Positions 7,599 to 15,292 of a stretch of DNA of 64,000 nucleotides are shown piece by piece. Position numbers and translations under genes: made by a program. Source of the DNA: Saccharothrix tamanrassetensis. GTDB lineage: Bacteria; Actinomycetota; Actinomycetes; Mycobacteriales; Pseudonocardiaceae. Location: the NCBI RefSeq assembly GCF_014203665.1, contig NZ_JACHJN010000006.1:248001-312000 (forward strand). Direction: 5' to 3'. Within the stretch, counting starts at the first letter, position 1; the number at the start of each line of letters is the position of its first letter. Below the pieces are notes generated by a model. That model had not been told where the DNA came from. It saw nothing but the letters and a program-made list of their open reading frames with translations, and ran no database searches.

Positions 7599-8764
7599 AC
7601 ACGGGACACGCGCTGCTCGCGGTGGGCGGGGCTTTCCTCGCGGCCGGCATCATCGGGCGCGCGGGTGTCCGGATAGGACTGCCCACCATCCCGCTGTTCA
7701 TGGTGGCGGGCATCGTTTTCGGCCCCAACACGCCCGGACTGTCGCTTGTGGACGACCCGGGTGAGATGAGCGTGCTGGCCGGGCTCGGCCTGGTGTTCCT
7801 GCTGTTCTACCTGGGCCTGGAGTTCTCGGTGGACGACCTGGTGTCGGGCGGGCGCAAGCTCGCCCTGGCCGGCACCGGATACCTGCTGCTCAACATCGGC
7901 GGCGGGCTGGCGTTCGGGTTCATCCTCGGCTGGGGCACCCGCGAGGCGCTGGTGATCGCGGGCGCGATCGGCATCTCGTCGTCCGCGATCGTGACGAAGC
8001 TGCTGGTCGAGGCGTCCCGGTTGAGGAGACCCGAGTCCCGGCTGGTGATGGGCATCATCGTGATCGAGGACGTGTTCCTCGCCCTGTACCTGGCCGTGCT
8101 GCAACCGGTGCTGGGTGGCACGTCCGGCGTGCGGGCGCTGCTGGACTTCGGCAAGGCGTTCCTGTTCCTGCTGGTCCTGGCGGCGGTCGCGCGCTGGGGC
8201 GGCCGGGTGGTGACCAAGCTGTTCCAGTCGGCCGACGACGAGCTGCTGGTGGTGTGCTTCGTCGGCGTCGCGGTGACCGGTGCGGCGGTGGCGCACGAGC
8301 TGGGCGTTTCCGACGCGATCGGCGCGTTCATGGTCGGTGCGGTGCTCGGCGGTTCCGGGGTCGCGCCTCGCGTGCACAAACTTGTGCTGCCGCTGCGGGA
8401 CGCGTTCGGGGCGTTGTTCTTCTTCATCTTCGGGTTGAGCATCGACCCGAACGCCGTCGGTGGCGTGGTGGTGCCCGTGTTGGCGGCGGCGGTCGTGACG
8501 ATCGTGTTGAACCTGGGTGCCGGGTTGTACGCGGCGAAGCTGCACTCGTTCGACCGGCAGCAGGCCGTGGACATCGGGCTGACCGTGCTGACCCGGGGCG
8601 AGTTCTCGCTGGTGCTGGCGGCCATGGCGGTGACGGCGGGCCTGGACTCGCGGGTCGCGCCGTTCGTCGCCGGGTACGTGCTGCTGCTGGCCGTGATCGG
8701 ACCGTTGGCGGTGCTGCGTTCGGACAAGCTGACGTGGCTGCTGCCGAAGCGGCTGTTCGCGTAG
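7595..8764 (+). CDS. Kef-type cation:proton antiporter (CPA2 family)
   Basis: The 389-residue integral membrane protein has about 12 hydrophobic helices. It has CPA2 signatures such as GIVFGPNTPGLS in the first helices, LGLVFLLFYLGLEFS, GAIGISSSAIVTKLL and FFFIFGLSIDP. There is no C-terminal TrkA-N or USP domain, so this is the membrane part only. The family exchanges K+ or Na+ for H+. The start codon overlaps the stop of secDF. Since SecDF is driven by protons or sodium, coupling to an antiporter is suggestive but not proof of a functional link. Downstream lies the left edge of the island. Confidence 0.92.
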   Translation: MNTGHALLAVGGAFLAAGIIGRAGVRIGLPTIPLFMVAGIVFGPNTPGLSLVDDPGEMSVLAGLGLVFLLFYLGLEFSVDDLVSGGRKLALAGTGYLLLNIGGGLAFGFILGWGTREALVIAGAIGISSSAIVTKLLVEASRLRRPESRLVMGIIVIEDVFLALYLAVLQPVLGGTSGVRALLDFGKAFLFLLVLAAVARWGGRVVTKLFQSADDELLVVCFVGVAVTGAAVAHELGVSDAIGAFMVGAVLGGSGVAPRVHKLVLPLRDAFGALFFFIFGLSIDPNAVGGVVVPVLAAAVVTIVLNLGAGLYAAKLHSFDRQQAVDIGLTVLTRGEFSLVLAAMAVTAGLDSRVAPFVAGYVLLLAVIGPLAVLRSDKLTWLLPKRLFA

Positions 8765-8884
8765 GGAGCGTCCCGGTGGAGAGGCGGACGCGGGAGGAGG
8801 AGCGGCGGCGGGTGCTTGCGGCCGGGGCCGGGCAGGTCGAGCATGATCGGCGGACGTGACGGCCGCTGTGGACGGTGAGGGCAC

Positions 8885-8923
8885 ATGACGGGGTTCGCCG
8901 GGTACCAGAACGAGATCTTCTGA
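8885..8923 (+). pseudogene. 5' remnant of a lactate monooxygenase-like gene at the left edge of the island
   Basis: The ATG at 8885 opens a 12-codon frame, MTGFAGYQNEIF, ending in TGA. It closely matches the first residues of the intact gene at 13328 (MTGQFAAYQNEIY). A GGTGAGGG site precedes it. The frame is cut exactly where the intact gene goes on with LQGLAG. Both the family-specific YxNEIY pattern and the shared bases show that this is the separated 5' end of the same gene, not chance. Confidence 0.65.
8903..8918. repeat. Left direct repeat of the island (attL core candidate)
   Basis: TACCAGAACGAGATCT is identical to 13349-13364. It encodes YQNEI(F/Y) in both copies. Confidence 0.6.
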
Positions 8924-9630
8924 GGCTGCTCGACGCGACTAGTCCTATTGGGACGCTGGAGACGTCCGACCTGTGGGAACTGTCTCGTTAGTTCTCGGCG
9001 GTTCTTGCGACCGCCCGACGTTGTATGGCCTGGTGACGGCCTAAAAGTTGATCACCACACGGGCGCTGCCCTCGATGCGAACAACGCGTCAGGGACAGCG
9101 CCCGCCGTGCATCGTGGGCCTGGCGCTCATCGCTGGCGGCCTTCTCGATGGCAAGGCTGCGCAGCCGTCGCGGCAGCCGATCGCCGTGCCAGCCCGACAA
9201 GCCTTGTGACCGCGCGATCGTCCGACCGGTGTCGCTCCGGAGCCGCTTGTGGTTGAGCCTCAAGTGCTAGTGCGGTGCGCACCGCTTCCCGGCCGCGTGC
9301 ACCGACTCTGCGCACGGCCGACGGGCGGAGCGAAGCGGGAGCCCGGCGTGCCGTGGTGCGGGGAGTCGGTGCCAACGTGCTCCGGACATGCCGCGCGCTC
9401 GCATGCGGCGTGCCTTGATTCCGTAGAGCCCATTCGGCAGCTCAAGCCATAGTGCAACGGAACGTAGTGGACACACTGCGCGGAGTCCCGTACGTGCACT
9501 GCTCCCGTCACCCATTAGGAGTAGTTGTAACGTAAAGCTACCGTTGACGGATTGAACCTGAAAGAGTGAATCCGAGTCCGGCACCTGCAGCGATCCGGGC
9601 GTGCAACATATGTGCATGAGGGAGCCTGAG
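8924..9630. other. Non-coding left part of the island, with a hairpin at 9061-9103
   Basis: About 700 bases hold no reading frame I would defend on either strand. A hairpin can form between 9061-9072 (GGGCGCTGCCCT) and 9091-9103 (AGGGACAGCGCCC), with a 12-base stem carrying one bulge and an 18-base loop. It has no U-run. Base composition falls towards the island gene at 9631, whose promoter must lie in the last 150 bases. Confidence 0.5.
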
Positions 9631-11868
9631 ATGATCAGTTCGGAGCGGTTCGCTTTCGCTCTGCAGCACATCGACTCTACGCAATGGCGACCCTTTGAGC
9701 GTTTGGCTTCAGCCTTTTTAGCAGATGAGTTTCCGGACCTTCGGCCTGTTAGCGGACTATCAGGGGATGGGGGTGCCGATGCGCTGCTATTCCGAGTTGA
9801 AGATGATCCCACGACGATTATTCAGTACTCGGTCCGGAGTGATTTTTCAGCTAAGATAAGGCAAACCTGTACGAGGATCAAGGAGACTTTCCCGGACGTA
9901 CGAGTGCTTGTATACGTTACGAATCAGCCGCTTGACTCAAAGAGTGTCGAGCTGAGGCGAAATGCTAGAACAAAGTTCGGTATACACCTTGATCCGAGGG
10001 GCCTTGACTGGCTCGTAAGCGTACGCAATTCGAACACGGCCACCATGGCGGAAGCTGAGGAGTTGGCCAAGCTTGTGGTCGAACCTATCCTCGCTGATTC
10101 CGGCTTGATCGAAAGGCAAGCGCAGGCTCTCGACGACCTGGAAGTAAAGGCGGCGTTTGTATACCTCGGCCTGCAATGGGCCGACGATACACGCGAAAAG
10201 GGGCTTACAAAGGTTTGCTTCGAAGCGATAGTTCGATCGGTTCTGCGGGACACAACGAGCGAGAACCGGATGACTCGCCATCAAGTATACGATTTGGTGA
10301 GTCAATTGCTTCCGGGGCATCATGTCCGTAGTCTGAGAGAGCAGGTAGACGGAGCACTCAAGAGACTGAATAAAGTTTATATTCGGCACTGGCAGCATGT
10401 GGACGAATTCTGCCTCACGTGGGATGAGCGAGTTAGGCTCGCAAATCGACTAATCGATCTAACAGCGCAAGATGACGTCTTGCGCAGTCATCTACGAGAA
10501 TCGCTTTATATCTCGGCCTCAGAGGCTGAGATAGAGCTTGAGTCCGGTCAGTTGGAGGGATTGGTTGACGAATGTCGGTCGATGGTGGAAGAAATTCTGC
10601 TGAACCGAGGAGAAGCCTTCGCTGTTGCCGTGTCCCGCGATCAAGGGGCGGATGTCCGTCCCGCTGATATTGAGGCTGTCGTCAATAATGTGATCGTTAA
10701 GTCAGGCAATCAGCCCGCACTTCCCGTTCATGTGATCGCCGCGACGCTGCAAGCGCTGCTGGTCGCACCACCAGAAGACGTTCGTTCGTTCCTGCGCAGC
10801 CTAGCCGATACCTACACTCTTTTCTCGTTCATGCGGGAGACGCCGGATGTCCAGTCGGCTGTAGTCAAGATTTTTTCCGAAGGTGACATTTGGCTGGATA
10901 CCTCGGTCGTTCTCCCCATACTTGCCGAGGAACTCCTGGAACCTCCGGAAAGATCGCATACCGAGTTGTTTTCAGCGGCTATAGAATGTGGTTTGAGTCT
11001 CTATGTATCAGATGGGGTAGTCGAAGAACTAACTACACACGTCCGTCGCTGCAAGGCGTATCTTCGGGCCATTTCGGCAGAGGGTGCTCAAGGTTCGCCT
11101 CCTTTCCTTCTTAACGCTCACAGGTTGGCAGGAAAGGATGATGCGGAGTTTGAAAGTTGGCTCGAGAACTTCTGCGGAAGGGATCCGGAGGCCGATATGG
11201 TCGAGTATCTGGAGGATGAGCATCACATAGAGAATGCGCCGCTGACTGAATACGTCAATCGAGCGCCTCTCGAAATCCGTGCGGCGGTAGCCGAGGTGTG
11301 GCATGAAAACAGGGATCATAAAGAGAAGAAGCGAGCTATGCTTGGCCTTCCTCCCATGGCTCCGACAACCAAGGATCGACTTATCAATCACGATGTCGAG
11401 AACTATGTCGGCATAATCGTTCGGCGCGAAGAGCGTGGCGAGCGTCGATCGGCTTTTGGCTACAAAAGTTGGTGGTTGACTCTGGATAGAACGGCATTTC
11501 GCATGAATTCGAAGATTGCTGATATGATTGACGGTAAGCCTCCTGCAAGTCCTGCCATCAGCCCCGATTTCATGCTCAACTATCTCGCCATTGGGCCGGT
11601 ACGGAGTCGACTTTCGAAGAAGAGGGGTGATTCACTACCACTTATGCTGAACATGTCTGTGCTCGATGCCGTGCCTCCGGACCTGCTGGCGCTAGCGGAA
11701 GATCTCCGCGAGAAACTAGCGGACCTTTCACCACGGATTGTCCGGCGTAAAATCCGGGAAACTTTGGAGGATGCGCGACTCCTGCTGGGGCCCACGGGGC
11801 GGGGCGGAGAAGTGGCCTTGACAAACGAGGTGAAAGCCAAGCTGATCGCCATGGCGCGAGAAAGGTAG
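9631..11868 (+). CDS. Putative two-nuclease protein: Mrr-like N-terminus and PIN-like C-terminus
   Basis: The 745-residue protein matches no named family I know. Residues 1 to about 120 resemble an Mrr/PD-(D/E)XK fold: WRPFERLASAFLADEFPD, then SGDGGAD at 44-50 and a strand IIQYS at 63-67. The usual Gln-x-Lys is here QYS, so catalysis is doubtful. A middle all-helical region (about 150-410) follows. From about 418 a PIN-like domain is suggested by GDIWLDTSVVLP (D423), the helix VVEELTTHV (E465/E466), NHDVEN (D588) and FGYKSWWLTLD (D619), the acidic spacing expected of metal-dependent ribonucleases. The start at 9631 has AGGGAG 6 bases upstream; in-frame starts at 9601 and 9616 do not. GC and codon use are clearly lower than in neighbours, which points to horizontal transfer. 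Defence against phage or plasmids is inferred. Confidence 0.75.
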   Translation: MISSERFAFALQHIDSTQWRPFERLASAFLADEFPDLRPVSGLSGDGGADALLFRVEDDPTTIIQYSVRSDFSAKIRQTCTRIKETFPDVRVLVYVTNQPLDSKSVELRRNARTKFGIHLDPRGLDWLVSVRNSNTATMAEAEELAKLVVEPILADSGLIERQAQALDDLEVKAAFVYLGLQWADDTREKGLTKVCFEAIVRSVLRDTTSENRMTRHQVYDLVSQLLPGHHVRSLREQVDGALKRLNKVYIRHWQHVDEFCLTWDERVRLANRLIDLTAQDDVLRSHLRESLYISASEAEIELESGQLEGLVDECRSMVEEILLNRGEAFAVAVSRDQGADVRPADIEAVVNNVIVKSGNQPALPVHVIAATLQALLVAPPEDVRSFLRSLADTYTLFSFMRETPDVQSAVVKIFSEGDIWLDTSVVLPILAEELLEPPERSHTELFSAAIECGLSLYVSDGVVEELTTHVRRCKAYLRAISAEGAQGSPPFLLNAHRLAGKDDAEFESWLENFCGRDPEADMVEYLEDEHHIENAPLTEYVNRAPLEIRAAVAEVWHENRDHKEKKRAMLGLPPMAPTTKDRLINHDVENYVGIIVRREERGERRSAFGYKSWWLTLDRTAFRMNSKIADMIDGKPPASPAISPDFMLNYLAIGPVRSRLSKKRGDSLPLMLNMSVLDAVPPDLLALAEDLREKLADLSPRIVRRKIRETLEDARLLLGPTGRGGEVALTNEVKAKLIAMARER

Positions 11869-12134
11869 TGCAAGTAATGTTTCGCGCGGACGGTGCTGCC
11901 CGGTATGCGATATCTGTGATGATTAAAGATTTGCTTGGACGAGCGCCAGTAGCTTGTCGGCTTTCTTGGCGTAGCCGCAATCGTGCAAGTTGAGGCTGTT
12001 GTGTGTTTTCCACCATTGCTTCTATGGCCAGTGCTCCTGATTCGCGCTATGAGAACACCTGCCGCGATGGTTGCCACCACGAGGCGCTGTATTGGGCGAA
12101 GCGCGAGCGTGCCATTGCTGAGAGGGGGAGTCGG

Positions 12135-12766
12135 ATGAGCGTTGATCAGGCTGTGGAGCGGACTCGTCGTCGTTCCAATGGGTTCGAGGGTCTGGGCCGT
12201 GTGGTGCGGGAGGGTTGCCGTTGGAGCGGTTGTCCGACGCTGGGTACACGCCGCTGATGTTCGAGGCGGTGATGCGCCAACTCGTCGGATACCTGCACGA
12301 GGAGTGGTCGTTGCGGTCGTTGGCGCGGTCGACGCGGATGCCGTACACGGCGGGGCGCCACATCTGCCGTGACCTTGTTGAGCGGGGCATGTGATCGTGC
12401 GAGAGGGACCGCAGTCCGGTGCGGGTCGTCCTGCCCATTTGCACCGGCTGTCGCCGGAAGGGCTTGTCTACTGGGGCGGCCCAGCAGTGGCGCATGACTG
12501 GCTGCGTGACGCGAACTTGTGGCGTGATCCCCGGCTGATGCCGGTGATGGGGGTCGCGTCGGTCGGCTAAGGACCGGACGCGGGATGAGGCGGTGGGCTA
12601 CTCGTTCCTAGTGCTGTACCGGGTGGCGGACGCGCTGGTGCTGGTGCCGTCGCGTAAGTGGAGCATCACCGACCTGGTGACGGCGGCGGGCTCGGACGCG
12701 GAGATGGTGCGTCTGGCCTGTCTCGACTTGGTCGCGGCCGGACATGTCTTGGCGCACGAGTGGTGA
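12135..12766 (+). pseudogene. Frameshifted winged-helix regulator-like gene
   Basis: Good coding sequence runs through three frames. Frame 1 starts at ATG 12135 behind GGGGGAG and reads MSVDQAVERTRRRSNGFEGL. Frame 2 (about 12212-12394) reads VGYLHEEWSLRSLARSTRMP and ends in CRDLVERGM. Frame 3 begins at 12397 with VREGPQSGAGRPAHLHRLSP. The join between frames 2 and 3 restores a classic winged helix (recognition helix, then a wing rich in Gly and Arg). A further shift near 12560 leads into DEAVGYSFLVLYRVADAL and a stop at 12766. Taken together it is about 200 codons with at least three indels. The parts could instead be tiny separate genes, but the continuity of the wing argues for one broken gene. 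Confidence 0.5.
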
Positions 12767-12892
12767 GAAGAAGGCGGGAGGGAGCGTGCGGAGACGCGGT
12801 TCACGATCTCGCTCTCCGGGTTGGTGGCCCGGTTGCCCTAGATGCTCGACCCGCTCGATTACTAATCAACCGGTGGTATCGGCGGGCATCGA

Positions 12893-13299
12893 ATGCGGTG
12901 GTGTCCGCCCACATCGGTAGTGACATCTGAACCGGAGACGGTCTCGCTGATCTTGGATGATAAGGACGGCAAGCCGGTCAGGCTGGACGGGTTCGACCGG
13001 TACGTGTGGACACCTGCTCTCGAACGGGCGAAGGTGGCGCGGGTTCTCAGGCAGTACGAGATACACGCCCTGCGGCACTTCTACGCCTCCGTGCTGCTGG
13101 ACGCGGGGGAGTCGATCAGGCGCTCGCGGAGTGGCTGGGGCACTCCGCCCGGCCTTCGATGCGCGTCTACACGCACCTCCTGCCCTCCAGCAGTGATCGC
13201 ACCCGAAAGGCGGTCGATCGTCTGCTTGCGGGCGACACGGACGAGGCAGAGCATGATCCGCAGACCGACGACGCGGACGGTTCCGCAGACGGCCTGTAG
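12893..13299 (+). pseudogene. Tyrosine recombinase (phage-type integrase), C-terminal fragment with a frameshift
   Basis: The first frame carries DGFDRYVWTPALERAKVARV and then HALRHFYASVLLDAG, the conserved HxLRH box of tyrosine recombinases. Near 13115-13125 the frame shifts by one base. The other frame continues with ALAEWLGHSARPSMRVYTHL, which contains the LGH box and the nucleophilic tyrosine, and then SSSDRTRKAVDRLLAG to a stop at 13299. The N-terminal core-binding domain and first catalytic Arg are missing. The gene ends 28 bases before the lactate monooxygenase-like start and 50 bases before the right repeat, as expected for an integrase beside its attachment site. The frameshift makes it inactive unless recoding occurs. 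Confidence 0.8.
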
Positions 13300-13327
13300 A
13301 CGGCCTGAGCGAGGGATGAGGGGCATA

Positions 13328-14521
13328 GTGACTGGTCAGTTCGCTGCCTACCAGAACGAGATCTACCTGCAAGGGCTGGCCGGGAACGTGCCGCCGTTCA
13401 CCACCGATCCCGGGAAGCTCGAAGAGTCCGCCCGCCAACGCCTCGGACCCGGCCCCTTCTGGTACGTGGCGGGTGCCGCCGGTTCCGGGGCCACCGCGCG
13501 GGCCAATCGGGAGGCGTTCGACGGCTGGCGGATCGTGCCGCGGATGCTCACCGACGCCACCACGCGGCACCTCGGGGTGTCCTTGCTGGGCACCGACCTG
13601 CCCGCACCCGTGCTGCTCGCGCCGCTGGGCGTGCAGTCGATCCTGCACCCCGACGGGGAACTCGCCACGGCACGGGCGGCGGCGGAGTTGGGTGTGCCGT
13701 TCGTGCTGTCCACCGCTTCCTCGCACACGATCGAGGACGTCGCGGAAGCCGCCGGGGACGCGGCGCGGTGGTTCCAGCTGTACTGGCCGAACGACCCGGA
13801 CGTGTGCGCGAGCATCCTGGACCGGGCGCGCAAGGCCGGGTACCGGGTCCTCGTCGTCACGCTCGACACGTGGACGCTGGCGTGGCGGCCGCACGACCTG
13901 GACCAGGCTTACCTGCCGTTCCTGCGCGGCGTCGGGACGGCCATCCCGTTCTCCGACCCGGCGTTCCGCGCCGGGCTGGCCGCCGCGCCCGAGGACGACC
14001 TGCCGATGGCCATCCTGCGGTGGGTGCAGCTGTTCACCGGCACCGACAAGTCCTGGGACCGGCTGTCGTTCCTGCGCGAGCACTGGGACGGGCCGATCGT
14101 GCTCAAGGGCATCCAGCACGTGGAGGACGCGCGCAAGGCCGTCGACGCCGGGGTGCAGGGCATCGTCGTGTCCAACCACGGCGGGCGGCAGGTGGACGGG
14201 GCCGTCGGGTCGCTGGACGTGCTGCCGGACATCGCCGACGCGGTGGGGGAGCAGGTGGCGGTGCTGTTCGACTCCGGCATCCGGACCGGCGCGGACATCG
14301 TGAAGGCGCTCGCGCTGGGTGCGAAGGCGGTGCTGGTCGGACGTCCGTTCGCCTACGGGCTCGCCCACGGCGGGCAGCAGGGCGTGCGGCACGTGCTGCG
14401 CGGCCTGCTCGCCGACTTCGACCTCACCCTCGGCCTGTCCGGGCACCGCAGCCCGGCCGAGCTCAACCGCGAGGCGCTGCGTCCGCGCCGAGCCGGCGCA
14501 GGCGGTCCTGGAGGGTGGTGA
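13328..14521 (+). CDS. FMN-dependent alpha-hydroxy-acid oxidase, lactate 2-monooxygenase-like
   Basis: The 397-residue TIM-barrel flavoprotein resembles lactate 2-monooxygenase, which turns L-lactate and O2 into acetate, CO2 and water. The N-terminal YQNEIYLQGLAG pattern is typical of that enzyme. FWYVAGAAGSG follows near residue 45, VLKGIQHVEDA near 260, the catalytic histidine in SNHGGRQVDG at His284, and the FMN-phosphate loop FDSGIRTGADIVKALALGAK. The substrate could be another 2-hydroxy acid. The GTG at 13328 has a GAGGGG site upstream. Its first codons match the remnant at 8885, so its promoter and start probably came with the island. The 3' end overlaps the convergent EspG-like gene by 59 bases, and the last dozen residues (RRAGAGGPGGW) look like an added tail. 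Confidence 0.9.
   Translation: MTGQFAAYQNEIYLQGLAGNVPPFTTDPGKLEESARQRLGPGPFWYVAGAAGSGATARANREAFDGWRIVPRMLTDATTRHLGVSLLGTDLPAPVLLAPLGVQSILHPDGELATARAAAELGVPFVLSTASSHTIEDVAEAAGDAARWFQLYWPNDPDVCASILDRARKAGYRVLVVTLDTWTLAWRPHDLDQAYLPFLRGVGTAIPFSDPAFRAGLAAAPEDDLPMAILRWVQLFTGTDKSWDRLSFLREHWDGPIVLKGIQHVEDARKAVDAGVQGIVVSNHGGRQVDGAVGSLDVLPDIADAVGEQVAVLFDSGIRTGADIVKALALGAKAVLVGRPFAYGLAHGGQQGVRHVLRGLLADFDLTLGLSGHRSPAELNREALRPRRAGAGGPGGW
13349..13364. repeat. Right direct repeat of the island (attR core candidate)
   Basis: TACCAGAACGAGATCT repeats 8903-8918. It lies in codons 8-13 of the intact lactate monooxygenase-like gene. Confidence 0.6.
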
Positions 14522-15284
14522 AGTCGGCGGGCTGCACGGTGATCCACGGCGTCCCGTCGCCGCCCTTCGACTTCGCCGACAGGTAGCGGCCGGTGACGGT
14601 GTCGAAGAACGTCAGCGGGTCGGCGCACCGGTGCTTGCGCCCGAACCGGTCACGGCGGGCGGCGAACAGCTGCCCGCCGCCGGTGCGCTTCTCGGCCAGC
14701 AGCTTGCGGACCAGCTGCACCTCGGTGACGTGCGCGCCGGTCGGCCTGCTGGCCTGGAGGAACGACCGTTCGTCGTCCTCGTTGAACCGGACGCGCTGCG
14801 GCTTGTCGTTCATCGCGTCGGCGGGCAGCGACAGCACACCGCCCCGCCCCGGCCTCGCCTCCGGCAGCGCCGACACCAGCGACTGGACCGCGTCCTCCGC
14901 CCGCACCGGCTCCAGCACGAAGTGCTTGTCCGTCCGCAGCACGACCCGCAGCGCGTCGTCACCCGACACCGCCACCAGCGCGGTGCGCATGTCTTCGTCA
15001 CCCTGGTTGAAGAAGGCGTAGTACTCGGTGCCCGCGTCCGCGACCAGCCGCAGCGACCGCCCGAGGTCGGCGTGCACCTGCCGGCCGCGCGCCAGGCCGA
15101 GCCGCTCCAACTCGGCCCAGGCGGTGCGCTCCAGGTCCGCCAACCCGCTCACGTCGCCCTCGGCGAGGCGGTCCTCGTCGAAGTCGACCCGGGTCAGCAG
15201 CGCGTTGTGCAGCGTCGGCAGACCCGCGGCCTGCCAAGCGGTGTAGAGCGCGACGACCGGGATCGCCACCTTGGTGCGCAGCAC
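14463..15284 (-). CDS. ESX secretion-associated EspG-family protein
   Basis: The 273-residue protein fits the EspG family, cytosolic chaperones that bind PPE-type substrates and deliver them to a type VII (ESX) secretion machine. The pattern is alternating beta strands and helices with no membrane segment, including GRSLRLVADAGTEYYAFF, VLRTDKHFVLEPV and the C-terminal ITVQPADFTTLQDRLRRL. It starts 8 bases after the PPE-like gene ends and so is very likely in the same operon, downstream. Its 3' end overlaps the convergent oxidase gene by 59 bases. No ESX core genes (EccB, EccC, EccD, MycP) are in the window, so this is a satellite cassette that must use machinery encoded elsewhere. Confidence 0.8.
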   Translation of the reverse strand: MLRTKVAIPVVALYTAWQAAGLPTLHNALLTRVDFDEDRLAEGDVSGLADLERTAWAELERLGLARGRQVHADLGRSLRLVADAGTEYYAFFNQGDEDMRTALVAVSGDDALRVVLRTDKHFVLEPVRAEDAVQSLVSALPEARPGRGGVLSLPADAMNDKPQRVRFNEDDERSFLQASRPTGAHVTEVQLVRKLLAEKRTGGGQLFAARRDRFGRKHRCADPLTFFDTVTGRYLSAKSKGGDGTPWITVQPADFTTLQDRLRRLGADAAPRG

Positions 15285-15292
15285 GGTGCCCC

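Larger units (their letters stand above)
8885..13364. mobile_element. Integrative accessory island of about 4.5 kb (putative)
   Basis: The segment lies between two copies of the 5' end of a lactate monooxygenase-like gene that share the 16 bases at 8903-8918 and 13349-13364. A tyrosine-recombinase remnant ends 50 bases from the right copy, the usual place for an integrase beside its attachment site. The cargo is one intact gene of visibly lower GC than its flanks and a decayed winged-helix gene. Both flanks return to ordinary high-GC genes. Insertion into the 5' end of the gene, with the element supplying a replacement start, explains the arrangement. The right end is eroded by frameshifts, so the element is probably no longer mobile. 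Confidence 0.6.

Noticed and set aside
8776-8859. A 27-residue frame after the antiporter gene (MERRTREEERRRVLAAGAGQ)
   Set aside because: Very short. Its end weakly resembles the end of the integrase remnant, which might mark an older duplication, but the match is too short to claim.
7310-8884. A 524-residue minus-strand frame opposite the antiporter gene
   Set aside because: Composition is dominated by Arg, Gln, His and Pro and has no ribosome site or motif. The plus-strand antiporter explains the region.
11910-12010. Minus-strand peptide KQWWKTHNSLNLHDCGYAKK with a stop at 11930
   Set aside because: It looks protein-like but is preceded at once by an in-frame TAG and has no start. It may be a remnant, but it is too short to support.
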